The position numbers were made by a program, and so were the translations under genes. A model generated the notes under the pieces. The model had not been told where the DNA came from. It ran no database searches and worked only from the letters and a program-made list of their open reading frames with translations. Positions 44,999 through 54,552 of a stretch of 64,000 bases of DNA are shown here, piece after piece. This DNA comes from Streptococcus castoreus DSM 17536 (GTDB lineage: Bacteria; Bacillota; Bacilli; Lactobacillales; Streptococcaceae), in contig NZ_KE384294.1 in the NCBI RefSeq assembly GCF_000425025.1, positions 102,902 to 166,901 of the forward strand. Reading direction: 5' to 3'. The stretch's first letter is position 1. Each line of letters opens with the position of its first letter.

Positions 44999-45532
44999 AT
45001 GGCAACTTCTCTCATCACTAAGAAAAAAATTGCCAAGGCATTCAAAAAACAGTTGGCAGTAAAAGACTTTGATAAAATTTCGGTAGTTGATATTATGGAT
45101 CAAGCCCAAATTAGGCGTCAAACCTTCTATAATCATTTTCTTGATAAATATGAACTTCTGGATTGGATATTTGATACCGAACTGCAAGAACAGGTCACAC
45201 ATAACCTCAACTACGTCAGTGGTTTTCAACTCTTGGAAGAATTGTTCTTTTACTTTGAACGCAACAAAATATTTTATGCCCAACTATTTGACATCAAAGG
45301 ACAAAATGACTTTTACAGTTATTTTGGAGATTATTGTCAGGTCTTAATGACTAAAATCATCTCTGAATATCAAGACAAACAGACAAATCAGATAGAGCCA
45401 GATTACCTCACTTTTTTAACCCACTATCATGCTAGAGCTTTAGCTGATATGATTAAACGCTACGTTAGCCAAAGTGATTTCACCCCTTCTCTTAAATATC
45501 TTAAGCAGATTATTTTAACAAGTATTCAATAA
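44999..45532 (+). CDS. dhaS: TetR-family activator of dha genes, DhaS
   Basis: This 177-residue regulator has a TetR helix-turn-helix (ISVVDIMDQAQIRRQTFYNH) and the YHARALADMIKRYV-type C-terminal region of the DhaS subgroup. In L. lactis DhaS forms a complex with DhaQ-dihydroxyacetone and activates dhaKLM. ATG 44999 is chosen because AAAGG lies just before and because a longer frame would start inside the promoter. It is divergent from dhaK and followed by dhaQ after 13 bases. Confidence 0.88.
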   Translation: MATSLITKKKIAKAFKKQLAVKDFDKISVVDIMDQAQIRRQTFYNHFLDKYELLDWIFDTELQEQVTHNLNYVSGFQLLEELFFYFERNKIFYAQLFDIKGQNDFYSYFGDYCQVLMTKIISEYQDKQTNQIEPDYLTFLTHYHARALADMIKRYVSQSDFTPSLKYLKQIILTSIQ

Positions 45533-45545
45533 ATGAGGAACTTCT

Positions 45546-46535
45546 ATGGTGACTATATTCAATCAAACACAACCTCTTATTTCTCAATATACCGCAGGGA
45601 TTTTAACAGCCCACCCGCACTTAGCACAGTTACAAGACTTGCCCATTATTTACAACAGACACCTTGACGATGATCTGATTCCTATTTTATCTGGTGGTGG
45701 TTCAGGGCATGAGCCTGCCCATGTTGGCTTTGTTGGCGATGGCATGTTATCAGCAGCTATCTATGGGGATATTTTTACCCCTCCAACTGCTGTAAATATT
45801 TTAGAAGCTTTGCGATTCCTTGACAAGGGTAAAGGGGTTTTTGTCATTATCAAAAATTTTAAAGCCGATTTACAAGAATTTCGTAAAGCCATTAATCTAG
45901 CCCGTCAAGAAGGGCACCACATTAAATATATCATTTCCCATGATGATATTTCTGTTGAACCCAAAAAATCGTTCCAAATGCGCCACCGAGGATTAGCAGG
46001 AACCATTCTTCTCCATAAAATATTGGGAGCTGCAACTCAAAAAGGAGCCAACCTAGATGATCTTGAGGCACTGGCATTTGAACTTGCTACAGAAACTGCA
46101 ACCATTGGCTTTGCGACCAAGTCAGCCACTCTGCCAAATGTTACGCTTCCACTCTTTGATCTTGCTGACAAACAAATTTCTTATGGTATTGGAATTCACG
46201 GCGAAGAAGGTTACCGTACCGTTCCATTTATATCATCAGAACACCTGGCTGTAGAAATTGTCAACAAACTCCAAATCAAATTTCACTGGCAAGAAGGGGA
46301 GCATTTTATTCTTCTTGTCAACAACTTAGGGACAGCAACCGACTTAGAACAAGGGATTTTTCTTAACGACATTCACCAACTGCTTGAGCTAGAAGGGCTT
46401 CAACTACCTTTTATCAAAAATGGAAAATTCATGACCAGCCTTGACATGACGGGGATTTCGGTTACACTTTGTCGTCTTAAAAACAAAGCTTGGCTAGACT
46501 ATCTCCAAGCTCCAACCAATGCTTACGCTTGGTAA
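45546..46535 (+). CDS. dhaQ: DhaK paralogue acting as co-activator, DhaQ
   Basis: This 329-residue DhaK-like protein keeps the SGGGSGHEPAHVGFVG loop and the substrate-binding His in GIGIHGEEGYRT, so it should still bind dihydroxyacetone, but pairs with no second DhaL. Next to dhaS this fits DhaQ, the sensory subunit that lets DhaS activate dhaKLM. It differs from DhaK through much of its length. A duplicated catalytic DhaK is the alternative. Confidence 0.87.
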   Translation: MVTIFNQTQPLISQYTAGILTAHPHLAQLQDLPIIYNRHLDDDLIPILSGGGSGHEPAHVGFVGDGMLSAAIYGDIFTPPTAVNILEALRFLDKGKGVFVIIKNFKADLQEFRKAINLARQEGHHIKYIISHDDISVEPKKSFQMRHRGLAGTILLHKILGAATQKGANLDDLEALAFELATETATIGFATKSATLPNVTLPLFDLADKQISYGIGIHGEEGYRTVPFISSEHLAVEIVNKLQIKFHWQEGEHFILLVNNLGTATDLEQGIFLNDIHQLLELEGLQLPFIKNGKFMTSLDMTGISVTLCRLKNKAWLDYLQAPTNAYAW

Positions 46536-46539
46536 ACTA

Positions 46540-46575
46540 AAATAGGCATCCGCTCTAAAATCGGTGCCTATTTTT
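46540..46575. terminator. Terminator after dhaQ
   Basis: AAATAGGCATCCG pairs with CGGTGCCTATTTTT (one G-U), right after the dhaQ stop. Confidence 0.85.
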
Positions 46576-46642
46576 GATAATAATCTAACGGTAACGGTGC
46601 TGTTATTAACCAAATAAAAAACTAATGCTACCTAATGTCACT

Positions 46643-47428
46643 CTATGAACCTGCACTTTCATAAGCTTCCAGCCCCCTTTTCCAGATTTTCAATGCCAGA
46701 GCAAAAACAAGCAATGATATTAGCATCAAGCCACCAATATTAAAAACAAGATTCTCACCGGTCAAAAAATAAGAAGCTGGGTAATAGGCTGTAAAGGCAA
46801 AGGGAATAATAAAACTAATCAACCCTCTCAAAAAAGAATGATAGATTGATACGGGGTATTTGGCAAAATCATTGAACATATAAAAAATATAAATGACTGC
46901 TCCAGACTGTTTGGTCCAAAATGAGATACTGGCAGTCACAATCTTTAAGGAGGTGTAAATTAAGGTTGCAAAAGGAATGACTATTATCAATAACACCAAT
47001 TTAGACAAAGTCCAGTCAATCACGCTGACCGTTGTTGACAAGAGAATAATTCCAACCAATAACTCTCCGAAAGCATCTACCTGAAAAGTCTCTACTAAAA
47101 CATGAAACAAAGGGCTAATAGGTCTTGTCAAGTACTTATCAAAATCTCCTTTTCGGACAAGTCGCTGCCCTAATGCCCAAAGATTATCAAAAAACAAATG
47201 ATCAAGTCCTTTGGGAATTAAGGAAAAGCCATAAATAAAAGCAACCTGCTCAAAAGTCCAGCCTTCCAAGGTAGGAATATGCTGAAAGAGTACCGTCAAA
47301 AACAGTAAATTGAGACCTTGAGTCAAGAAAACACCTAGCACTCCTATCAAAAAATCAACCTTATATTCCATAATTTGCTTGAGGTATTGCTTAATAAAAA
47401 TAGCATGCATACGCCTGATTTTCTTCAT
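46643..47428 (-). CDS. ABC-2 type permease (ABC2_membrane_6 family)
   Basis: This 261-residue membrane protein has about six hydrophobic segments and the layout of the ABC2_membrane_6 (DUF990) family (YGFSLIPKGLDHLFFDNLWALG, VRKGDFDKYLTRPISPLFHV). It pairs with the permease just upstream and the ATPase to form an exporter. AAGGAGG precedes the ATG. Substrate is unknown; annotation as antibiotic or polysaccharide exporter would be a guess. Confidence 0.82.
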   Translation of the reverse strand: MKKIRRMHAIFIKQYLKQIMEYKVDFLIGVLGVFLTQGLNLLFLTVLFQHIPTLEGWTFEQVAFIYGFSLIPKGLDHLFFDNLWALGQRLVRKGDFDKYLTRPISPLFHVLVETFQVDAFGELLVGIILLSTTVSVIDWTLSKLVLLIIVIPFATLIYTSLKIVTASISFWTKQSGAVIYIFYMFNDFAKYPVSIYHSFLRGLISFIIPFAFTAYYPASYFLTGENLVFNIGGLMLISLLVFALALKIWKRGLEAYESAGS

Positions 47429-47429
47429 C

Positions 47430-48248
47430 TTACCCTCCTTGAATCGTCAAATGATTCTGCACTTTTTTCCAAATCACTTGAGATAGACTAGCCATAACGA
47501 TAAGCCAAAAAACTTGCAAAGCCAGAGCCACAAACGTTTGACGAAGACTATATTTCCCAATCACAATCATCACAGGCGTGTAAATCAAGGATGAAAATGG
47601 TAGAAAATTCAAAACCAGAGCAACCAATTGGGGAAAGAAAGCCAAAGGGATCATGCTTCCTGACATAAAAGCCACCAGCGAATTTTTCAATAAGTTGGAA
47701 CCCCAAAGATTTTTAAACACAAAGGCGGAAAAACCAAAACAGATATTGAAATAAAAATTGATTAAAAAGGCAAGTAAAAGGCTAAGCAAGTAAAGTAAAA
47801 TCGTAGTCAGTAGTTGCAAAAAGGAAAGCCCTGCCATAACTTTTACACCTGACATCACCAACAAGAAGGGGAAGCCTACACTGATCAAAATAATCCAGTG
47901 AGAACCAATCTCCATAAAAAGATATGATGCCGCAAAATGAACGGGTCTAAGAAGTCTCATGATCACTGAACCATCCTTGACTTCCTCACCAATCATAAAA
48001 GAACTATCCGATTTAGTAAGTAAATTCGTCACAAAGCTCATGATAATGTAAAGCGTCATATCAGAAAGAGTAAAGCCATTAATCAAAGCGTGATTGGAAG
48101 AATCAAAAACGGCTTTCCACAGGTAGAAAGCAACAAAAGCTCCCATAACATCACCAAGACGGTACAAAAAGAAATTCACCCGATAGGTAATTAATTCCTG
48201 AATACCCGCACTAATAAAGGGACTATAACGTTTCCAAAATGATAACAT
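47430..48248 (-). CDS. ABC-2 type permease (ABC2_membrane_6 family)
   Basis: This 272-residue membrane protein is the second permease of the exporter, of the same family as its partner (WKAVFDSSNHALINGFTLSD, VIMRLLRPVHFAASYLFMEI) with about six hydrophobic segments. ATG 48248 (MLSFWKRYSPF) is preferred because AAAGGAG lies just before it inside the end of the ATPase gene. One base separates it from the next permease gene. Confidence 0.82.
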   Translation of the reverse strand: MLSFWKRYSPFISAGIQELITYRVNFFLYRLGDVMGAFVAFYLWKAVFDSSNHALINGFTLSDMTLYIIMSFVTNLLTKSDSSFMIGEEVKDGSVIMRLLRPVHFAASYLFMEIGSHWIILISVGFPFLLVMSGVKVMAGLSFLQLLTTILLYLLSLLLAFLINFYFNICFGFSAFVFKNLWGSNLLKNSLVAFMSGSMIPLAFFPQLVALVLNFLPFSSLIYTPVMIVIGKYSLRQTFVALALQVFWLIVMASLSQVIWKKVQNHLTIQGG

Positions 48249-48249
48249 C

Positions 48250-49242
48250 CTACAGCTCCTTTCGATAAAAACGACGAATAATATCCTCAATATCAACATC
48301 AGTCATTTTCAAATCTCTAACTGCAAAATCAGCCATGGTCTTTTGAATAATATCTGCTGCTTGGTAGCGAGAACTATCGTATTCAATATCTAAAATTAAA
48401 TCGTGACGATCCACTCTTATCTCGGGCAAACTCACAAAGCGTGACGAAAGATGTTCTTGTCCCGGCTTTAATTCAAAGGATAAACTTTTCATTTTGCCAA
48501 AGGTTCGTTTTAGCTGAGCAACTGTTCCATCAAAAATCTCTTGCCCTTTATCAATCATAAAAATCCGATCACAAAGTTGTTCAATATCACTTAAATCATG
48601 TGTGGTTAACAAAATCGTCGTTTCTTCTTCCTGATTAATTTGGGTAATGGCACGACGAATATTATCCTTAACTGAGACATCCAAACCAATGGTAGGCTCA
48701 TCTAAGAACAAGACCTTGGGATTGTGTAAAAGAGATGCCGCAATGTCAGCTCGCATACGCTGACCAAGCGACAAAGTACGAACAGGATCCTTGATAAATT
48801 CCTTTAGATCTAAAACGTCATTTAGGAAATCCATGCGCTTGCGAAAATCCTGATCAGGGACATCATAAATTTCCTTTAAAACAGTATAAGTTTCCTGCAA
48901 AGCTAAGTCCCACCAAAGTTGCGTACGCTGACCAAAAACCACACCTATATCTCTGACATAATCCTGCCGATCTTCTTGGGGAATTTTCCCATTGATACGA
49001 CAAACCCCCGAAGTGGGTTTTAAAATTCCTGTCAACATCTTGATCGTCGTTGATTTACCAGCACCATTAGCTCCAATAAACCCCAAAACCTGACCTTTAG
49101 GCACCTCAAAAGACAACCCTTTAACTGCCTCAAACGTTTCTGTTTGTGGATGAATAAACGATTTAAAGGCGCCTTTTAAACCTGGCTCTTTAATGGTTTT
49201 CGTAAAATTTTTTTGAAGGTGAGATACTTCTATCATTGCCAT
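48250..49242 (-). CDS. ABC transporter ATP-binding protein (exporter)
   Basis: This 330-residue ATPase has Walker A GANGAGKST, signature LSLGQRMRADIAASLL, Walker B VLFLDEPTIGLD and H-loop TTHDLSD. The C-terminal extension (about residues 235-330) fits the ABC-2 exporter type. ATG 49242 follows GAGGAT; the ATPase stop is next to the first permease start, so the three genes are coupled. The family sits near DrrA-type ATPases, but the substrate is unknown. Confidence 0.87.
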   Translation of the reverse strand: MAMIEVSHLQKNFTKTIKEPGLKGAFKSFIHPQTETFEAVKGLSFEVPKGQVLGFIGANGAGKSTTIKMLTGILKPTSGVCRINGKIPQEDRQDYVRDIGVVFGQRTQLWWDLALQETYTVLKEIYDVPDQDFRKRMDFLNDVLDLKEFIKDPVRTLSLGQRMRADIAASLLHNPKVLFLDEPTIGLDVSVKDNIRRAITQINQEEETTILLTTHDLSDIEQLCDRIFMIDKGQEIFDGTVAQLKRTFGKMKSLSFELKPGQEHLSSRFVSLPEIRVDRHDLILDIEYDSSRYQAADIIQKTMADFAVRDLKMTDVDIEDIIRRFYRKEL

Positions 49243-49682
49243 TTTCTTATCCTCATTTCTAAAAATTTCTACAATCACTAAAATTACACTTACTAAAGCA
49301 CAATCCCAAACATGACTCCTGATAGCGTTTAATTATAGCACGATCGAACAAATAGTGCAACCGCTTGCTTTATCGAAAATTGGCTTTCTATCTCTCTTGT
49401 AAGATCAAACTGATCAAATAACTCACCTTTTCAATTTTTAGCTACGGATAATTCACAAAAAAACCTAGTCTCTCTTGTGAGACTAAGTTTTTTTCCTGTT
49501 TTATTTGCATCAGTATCTGAACAGAATTTGCCGGTTCACAAATCTGTCAGAAAGGTAGAACTCTCAGTTCATTTTTGACGGTTACAGTAATCTACCTAAC
49601 CAACCAACTAAATTTGTCCTCAGAAAAAAATGTTCTGTTGAAAAATTATCAAGTCCATTGGTTGCTAGAGGGTAAAATCCTT
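49243..49682. other. Intergenic region upstream of the ABC exporter
   Basis: It holds the terminator at 49461-49490 and a stretch (49500-49680) where I see no gene, repeat or RNA. A promoter for the exporter operon is expected in 49250-49350 but no clear box pair is visible. Confidence 0.35.
49461..49490. terminator. Terminator, probably of thrS
   Basis: AAACCTAGTCTC pairs with GAGACTAAGTTT (one mismatch) around TCTTGT, flanked by A and T runs, so it can work in both directions. Confidence 0.8.
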
Positions 49683-51629
49683 TTATCCCTCAGCTGGGCG
49701 TGATTTACGAGCAATGTCTGCCAAGATATTTTCCACAAATTCTTCCACGGTTTCAGTGTGGGTGGTCTTGCTTCCATAACGGCGGACGTTAACTGATTTG
49801 TCTTCCATTTCCTTGTCCCCAACTATTAGTTGGTACGGAATCTTGCTGGTTTGGGATGCCCGAATCTTGTACTGCATTTTTTCATTACGATCATCCACAT
49901 CTGCACGAACACCACGGTCACGCAAGGCTTTTGCCACCTCCCAAGCATAATCAATATGGGCTTCGTTAGAAATTGGAATAACAGTCACTTGATGCGGCGC
50001 TAGCCAAGTTGGAAAGGCACCTTTGTAAGTTTCAATTAAGATGGCAGTAAAACGTTCCATCGTTGAAATGACACCACGGTGAATCATGACTGGACGGTGT
50101 TCTTCACCATCCGCACCAATGTATTTAAGGTCAAAGCGTTCTGGCAACAAGAAATCCAACTGAATGGTTGAAAGGGTTTCCTCATTTCCAAGAGCTGTTT
50201 TGACTTGAATATCAAGTTTTGGTCCGTAAAAGGCTGCTTCACCTTCTGCTTCAAAGTAATCCAGTTCCATTTCATCAAGGGCAGCTTTCAACATACTTTG
50301 TGCTTTTTCCCACATCTCATCGTTATCAAAATATTTCTCTTTATCATTCGGGTCACGATAAGAAAGACGGAAGCGATAATCTGTCAAGTTGAAATCTGCA
50401 TAAACATCAATGATTAATTGAAGGGCACGTTGGAATTCTTCTTGAATTTGTTCTGGTGTGACAAAGAGGTGACCATCGTTAAGGGTCATTTCACGCACAC
50501 GCTGCAAACCAGATAGAGCTCCAGATTTTTCATAACGGTGCATCATACCAAGCTCAGCAATCCGAATCGGCAATTCACGATAAGAATGCACGTGGTGCTT
50601 ATAAACTTCAATATGATGTGGACAGTTCATTGGACGAAGAACAAACTCTTCGCCGTCACCCATGTCCATAGTCGGGAACATGTCATCACGATAATGGTCC
50701 CAGTGACCAGAAGTTTTATAAAACTCCACAGAAGCCATTGGTGGTGTATAAACGTGTTGATAACCTGAAGCCAACTCTTTATCTGTGATATAGCGTTCAA
50801 GTGTCCGGCGGATAGTTGCCCCATTTGGCAACCAGAATGGTAGCCCTTGACCAACTTCCGGATTGACCATAAAGAGATCTAGTTCTTTGCCAAGTTTACG
50901 GTGATCACGTTCTTTAGCTTCTTCAAGTCGAGTCAAGTAAGCTTTAAGGTCTTTTTTATCAAACCAAGCCGTCCCGTACACCCGCTGCATCATGTTGTTG
51001 TCACTGTTCCCACGCCAGTAAGCACCTGCTACATTGAGCAAATGAAAAATTTGAATGCGACCTGTTGATGGCACATGAGGACCACGGCAAAGGTCTACAA
51101 ACTCACCTTGACGATAGATTGTCAAACCAGCAGCATCGTCGGCATGTTCTGAAATCAATTCCACCTTATATGGGTCATCTTTGAAGATTTCAAGTGCTTC
51201 TTCCTTAGACACTTCTTCACGAATGCATGGGTAATTTTCTCTAACGATTTTTTGCATTTCTTCCTCAATACGAGGAAGGTCTTCATTAGAAATTTGACTA
51301 CCAGCATTATCAGTATCATAGTAGAAACCATCCTCAATAGCTGGTCCAACACCTAAGTTCAATTTAGGAAAAAGGCGTTTTGCCGCTTGGGCAAATAAAT
51401 GCGCTGCTGAATGGCGGAGCACCTCATAAGCATCCTCATGATCTGATGTAACAATCTCAAGACTTCCATCTTTTTCAATGGCACGTGTGGTATCCATTAA
51501 TTGACCATTAAATTTACCAGCTAATGCTTTTTTGGCAAGTGAACTGCTAATGCTTTGAGCAACTTCAAATGTTGTTATGCCTGACTCATATTCACGAACA
51601 GCGCCATCTGGAAATGTGATTTTAATCAT
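49683..51629 (-). CDS. thrS: Threonine--tRNA ligase
   Basis: This 648-residue class II synthetase has a TGS domain (1-62), the editing domain with [10 protein letters not shown] and its second His/Cys motif [10 protein letters not shown], the catalytic core with RPMNCPHH and the zinc ligands Cys/His, and a C-terminal anticodon domain ([10 protein letters not shown]). AAAGGAG precedes the ATG. A T-box leader lies directly upstream, so uncharged tRNA-Thr should induce the gene. Confidence 0.96.
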   Translation of the reverse strand: MIKITFPDGAVREYESGITTFEVAQSISSSLAKKALAGKFNGQLMDTTRAIEKDGSLEIVTSDHEDAYEVLRHSAAHLFAQAAKRLFPKLNLGVGPAIEDGFYYDTDNAGSQISNEDLPRIEEEMQKIVRENYPCIREEVSKEEALEIFKDDPYKVELISEHADDAAGLTIYRQGEFVDLCRGPHVPSTGRIQIFHLLNVAGAYWRGNSDNNMMQRVYGTAWFDKKDLKAYLTRLEEAKERDHRKLGKELDLFMVNPEVGQGLPFWLPNGATIRRTLERYITDKELASGYQHVYTPPMASVEFYKTSGHWDHYRDDMFPTMDMGDGEEFVLRPMNCPHHIEVYKHHVHSYRELPIRIAELGMMHRYEKSGALSGLQRVREMTLNDGHLFVTPEQIQEEFQRALQLIIDVYADFNLTDYRFRLSYRDPNDKEKYFDNDEMWEKAQSMLKAALDEMELDYFEAEGEAAFYGPKLDIQVKTALGNEETLSTIQLDFLLPERFDLKYIGADGEEHRPVMIHRGVISTMERFTAILIETYKGAFPTWLAPHQVTVIPISNEAHIDYAWEVAKALRDRGVRADVDDRNEKMQYKIRASQTSKIPYQLIVGDKEMEDKSVNVRRYGSKTTHTETVEEFVENILADIARKSRPAEG

Positions 51630-51721
51630 TTGTTTTCTCCTTTGTTATCATTGCTATACTGGTAGAACACCCCTGTTTCTCTGGAATGTTTCTACAGGCA
51701 CTAGACCACTATCATTAAATA

Positions 51722-51935
51722 AAAAAGAGTCCCTACATCCCAAAGGACGTAAAGACTACGTGGTTCCACCTTAATTCGTGTACGACAAAATATGCCTACA
51801 CCTCCATTGGCGATAAGGGAGCCACCCTTTTATGTTTGCATAAAAAACAAGGAAGGAGTATTACATTAGTCATCCCTGTGCTCTTTCCACCAACCAGCAC
51901 TCGCTAAAAAGATATTTCTAACCTAACATGTCTTC
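51722..51935 (-). ncRNA. T-box leader of thrS
   Basis: The minus strand carries the T-box sequence AAGGTGGAACCACG (51759-51772), which is followed by a strong terminator hairpin (AGTCTTTACGTCC with GGGATGTAGGGACT, then a T run; 51721-51757). The transcript starts near 51935. Stem I and the specifier loop should lie in about 51800-51930; an ACT codon occurs there, but I cannot fix the specifier position by eye. Binding of uncharged tRNA would favour the antiterminator. Confidence 0.9.
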
Positions 51936-51941
51936 AAGATT

Positions 51942-51969
51942 ATTATAGCAATAACTGAAAATAATTCAA
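51942..51969 (-). promoter_or_regulatory. Promoter of the thrS leader
   Basis: On the minus strand TTGAAT (51964-51969), a 16-base spacer and TATAAT (51942-51947). Confidence 0.75.
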
Positions 51970-52140
51970 GCCATTTTTTCAGAAAAATCAAACAAACCTA
52001 GAAAATAAAGTGGCTTATTCTAAACAGTCCTTAAAACGAAAGACATCTAGTATAGCAAAATGAATACTTAAGTCCCCCAAATTCTCATTTCCGAACTTTG
52101 ACCTTAGACACCACAGTATACTTTCTTCACTTTTTCGTTT

Positions 52141-53475
52141 TTAATCCAAAAAGTCGCGGATAGCGTTGACCAGTTTTAAGGGGGCTTTAACCACTTTTAC
52201 AGAGGTTAGAGCTGTGGCTTTGACTGCTCGCTTCGGTAAACGAATGGCACCTTGTACCAGTTTCATAGAACTACTTTTTCCAGAATGGTTAAGGTATAGA
52301 CTAAGCTTTTGTGGCTCTTTATTATTTCGAGCAATCAAGGTGTCCAAATAGAAAGTATAAATGGATTTTCCAAAATGTTGGGCGGAAATCTCGTACCGTT
52401 TTTCTTCAAGTAAAGCTTGATCCATCTCAGGTGTTTCCAAAATGGCATCAATAATAGCATCCGTCAACTCTGGTTCCGAATAATAAAGGGTTCCAAACAT
52501 TTTGTCTGTAATCAAATCATCTAAATAAGGATTTCCATGAGCAATAATCGGCTTGCCGCTGGCTAAACTTTCGATATAAGTCAAACCTTGTGTTTCACTA
52601 GTGGAAGCAGAAATAAAGAAATCGCAAGCCTTGTAATACAAACCAACCTTGTCATGAGGTACCATACCTGTAAAAATAACATGTTCAGAAACATCTAACT
52701 GCTCAGCTAAATCTTTCAAATCCTGAAGATAGGGACCGTCCCCGACAATGACTAATTTTAACTGGTCATTTTCTGTCAAAACATTAGGCAATTGAGTGAT
52801 GATGGCTTGAATATTTTTTTCATAGGAAATGCGAGATAAACTAAGTAACATGGTTTCATCAGTAGCAACACCTAGTTCTTCTTTTAAGCTAGCCACTTCT
52901 TCTAGACTAATGTCATCTCGGATGTAGTTTTCTAAAGCAATGCCTGTTGGAATAACTCGTTTTGGGATAGTGACGTCATAATCTTCTAGAAGATTAAGAA
53001 CAATCCTACTTGGGCAAATCACCCCGTCTAAATCTTTTAAATAACCTCTCAATAAAGGCTTTACCATACTTGGTCGGATAATTTTACCATTAGCAATGTA
53101 ACTAACATAATCTTCATACTGTGTATGATAAGTATGAACGACAGGAATTCTTAATGCTTTGCCTACCATCTTTCCTAACAAACCCAAGCTAAATTCCGTC
53201 TGAGTATGAATAATATCAAGGTCATACTGCTTTGCAACCTTATAAGAAGAAATCAAACCACGATAAACAACCCGGCGATCAGTAAAGGACACAAAAGGAA
53301 CGCTTGGAAGCCGAATAATGGTCGGATCCTCAAAACGTTTAACATTTCTGTCTGTAGTTGTGAAAATATAGACTTCATGCCCTTCTTTTTCCAATTCTTC
53401 TTTCAGCGTACGAATACTAGTAGCTACTCCGGAAACTTGGGGGAAATAGGTGTCTGTAAATAGACCTACACGCAT
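52141..53475 (-). CDS. GT4 glycosyltransferase, diacylglycerol glycolipid synthesis
   Basis: This 444-residue GT4 enzyme starts MRVGLFTDTYFPQVSGVATS, with the donor motif at ETQGLTYIESLASGKP. It resembles the 1,2-diacylglycerol 3-glucosyltransferase of pneumococcus (Spr0982), which makes the first glucosyl step of the glycolipid anchor of lipoteichoic acid. A C-terminal basic, amphipathic part (KRAVKATALTSVKVVKAPLK) may touch the membrane. It sits one base after the CpoA-like gene, as in pneumococcus. Exact sugar specificity is inferred. Confidence 0.82.
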   Translation of the reverse strand: MRVGLFTDTYFPQVSGVATSIRTLKEELEKEGHEVYIFTTTDRNVKRFEDPTIIRLPSVPFVSFTDRRVVYRGLISSYKVAKQYDLDIIHTQTEFSLGLLGKMVGKALRIPVVHTYHTQYEDYVSYIANGKIIRPSMVKPLLRGYLKDLDGVICPSRIVLNLLEDYDVTIPKRVIPTGIALENYIRDDISLEEVASLKEELGVATDETMLLSLSRISYEKNIQAIITQLPNVLTENDQLKLVIVGDGPYLQDLKDLAEQLDVSEHVIFTGMVPHDKVGLYYKACDFFISASTSETQGLTYIESLASGKPIIAHGNPYLDDLITDKMFGTLYYSEPELTDAIIDAILETPEMDQALLEEKRYEISAQHFGKSIYTFYLDTLIARNNKEPQKLSLYLNHSGKSSSMKLVQGAIRLPKRAVKATALTSVKVVKAPLKLVNAIRDFLD

Positions 53476-53476
53476 C

Positions 53477-54475
53477 TTATAACTCCATTACTTTTTTATA
53501 AACGTCCACTAATTGGTGACCAACTAACTCCAATCGACGGCTTTCAGCAACTTTGTAACCAGCTTCGACTTTATTGCTTTCACCTGAAAATACTTTCCTC
53601 AAAGCCCTTATAAAACCGGAAATATCTGTTGCTAGTTCGGCACTGTTGTGATCAACCCAGCCATAGTAAACTGGTATGTCACGCAAAACAATATGCTGAC
53701 GACTGGCTAAAGCTTCTAAAACAACAATACCTTCTGTTTCTTCGCGACTTGGAAAGAAAAAGGCATCTGCACCAGTCATGGCCCCCTCATAAACATCTCC
53801 CTTAATATAGCCAGGGAAAATCAGATTATCCGGGTGTTCACCATTAACCAGTTGACGAACCTTCAGAGGAATCACCCATTTATTGGTCTCTCCAAACCAA
53901 ATAAACCGCACATCAGGCATAGCTTTGGCAACCTCAACAAAATCATCAATCCCTTTTCTAAGGAAAAACAACCCTGCTCCCATAACAACCTTCTCGCCTT
54001 CTTTTATATCAAAATAACGACGAAAAGCAGCTTCTTTTCTCGGATTAGAACCATACTGTTCCAAATTAATGCCATTAGACACGGCAAAAACAGGGGTTTT
54101 AACCCCATAATTTTCAATTAATGTTTTAGAATAAGGGGTTGGTGTGATAATCGCATCTGCCTTATTGTAAAATTGGCAGAGATATTTTTTAAACAAGGGA
54201 GACAAGAGATTTGAAAAAATAAAGGAATTTTTAAAATCTTCCTCAGTGGAATGACCATGCATAATCACTTTTTTTCCTGCTTTTTGGGCTTTTGTCATCA
54301 AGAACCAACTTTTTAAGCCATAGCTATTGAGGTGAACCAAGTCGTAGTCCTCACTGGGATTAGTAGTAAAATCTTGACCAACCAACGACAAAGCCTTGGT
54401 CTGGTGCTTAATGGCACGCCCAATTCCTGATTTTCTTAAATAGTTTTCTGCTTCTAAATACAATAAGACTTTCAT
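53477..54475 (-). CDS. GT4 glycosyltransferase, CpoA-like (second glycolipid sugar)
   Basis: This 332-residue GT4 enzyme starts MKVLLYLEAENYLRKSGIGR and has the donor-binding EETEGIVVLEALAS motif. It resembles pneumococcal CpoA, which adds the second hexose (galactose in pneumococcus) to monoglucosyl-diacylglycerol. In other streptococci the second sugar may be glucose. CpoA changes affect beta-lactam susceptibility and membrane composition. It is the first gene of the pair, with the monoglucosyl enzyme next. Confidence 0.83.
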   Translation of the reverse strand: MKVLLYLEAENYLRKSGIGRAIKHQTKALSLVGQDFTTNPSEDYDLVHLNSYGLKSWFLMTKAQKAGKKVIMHGHSTEEDFKNSFIFSNLLSPLFKKYLCQFYNKADAIITPTPYSKTLIENYGVKTPVFAVSNGINLEQYGSNPRKEAAFRRYFDIKEGEKVVMGAGLFFLRKGIDDFVEVAKAMPDVRFIWFGETNKWVIPLKVRQLVNGEHPDNLIFPGYIKGDVYEGAMTGADAFFFPSREETEGIVVLEALASRQHIVLRDIPVYYGWVDHNSAELATDISGFIRALRKVFSGESNKVEAGYKVAESRRLELVGHQLVDVYKKVMEL

Positions 54476-54520
54476 ACATCCTATTATAGCTTATTTTACA
54501 GTATTTTTCACTAAGATAAG

Positions 54521-54546
54521 AAAAAATCAGTTCTAGGACTGATTTT
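54521..54546 (-). terminator. Terminator of the amylase gene
   Basis: AAAATCAGT pairs with ACTGATTTT around CCTAGA, just after the amylase stop. Confidence 0.85.
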
Positions 54547-54552
54547 AAAGGT

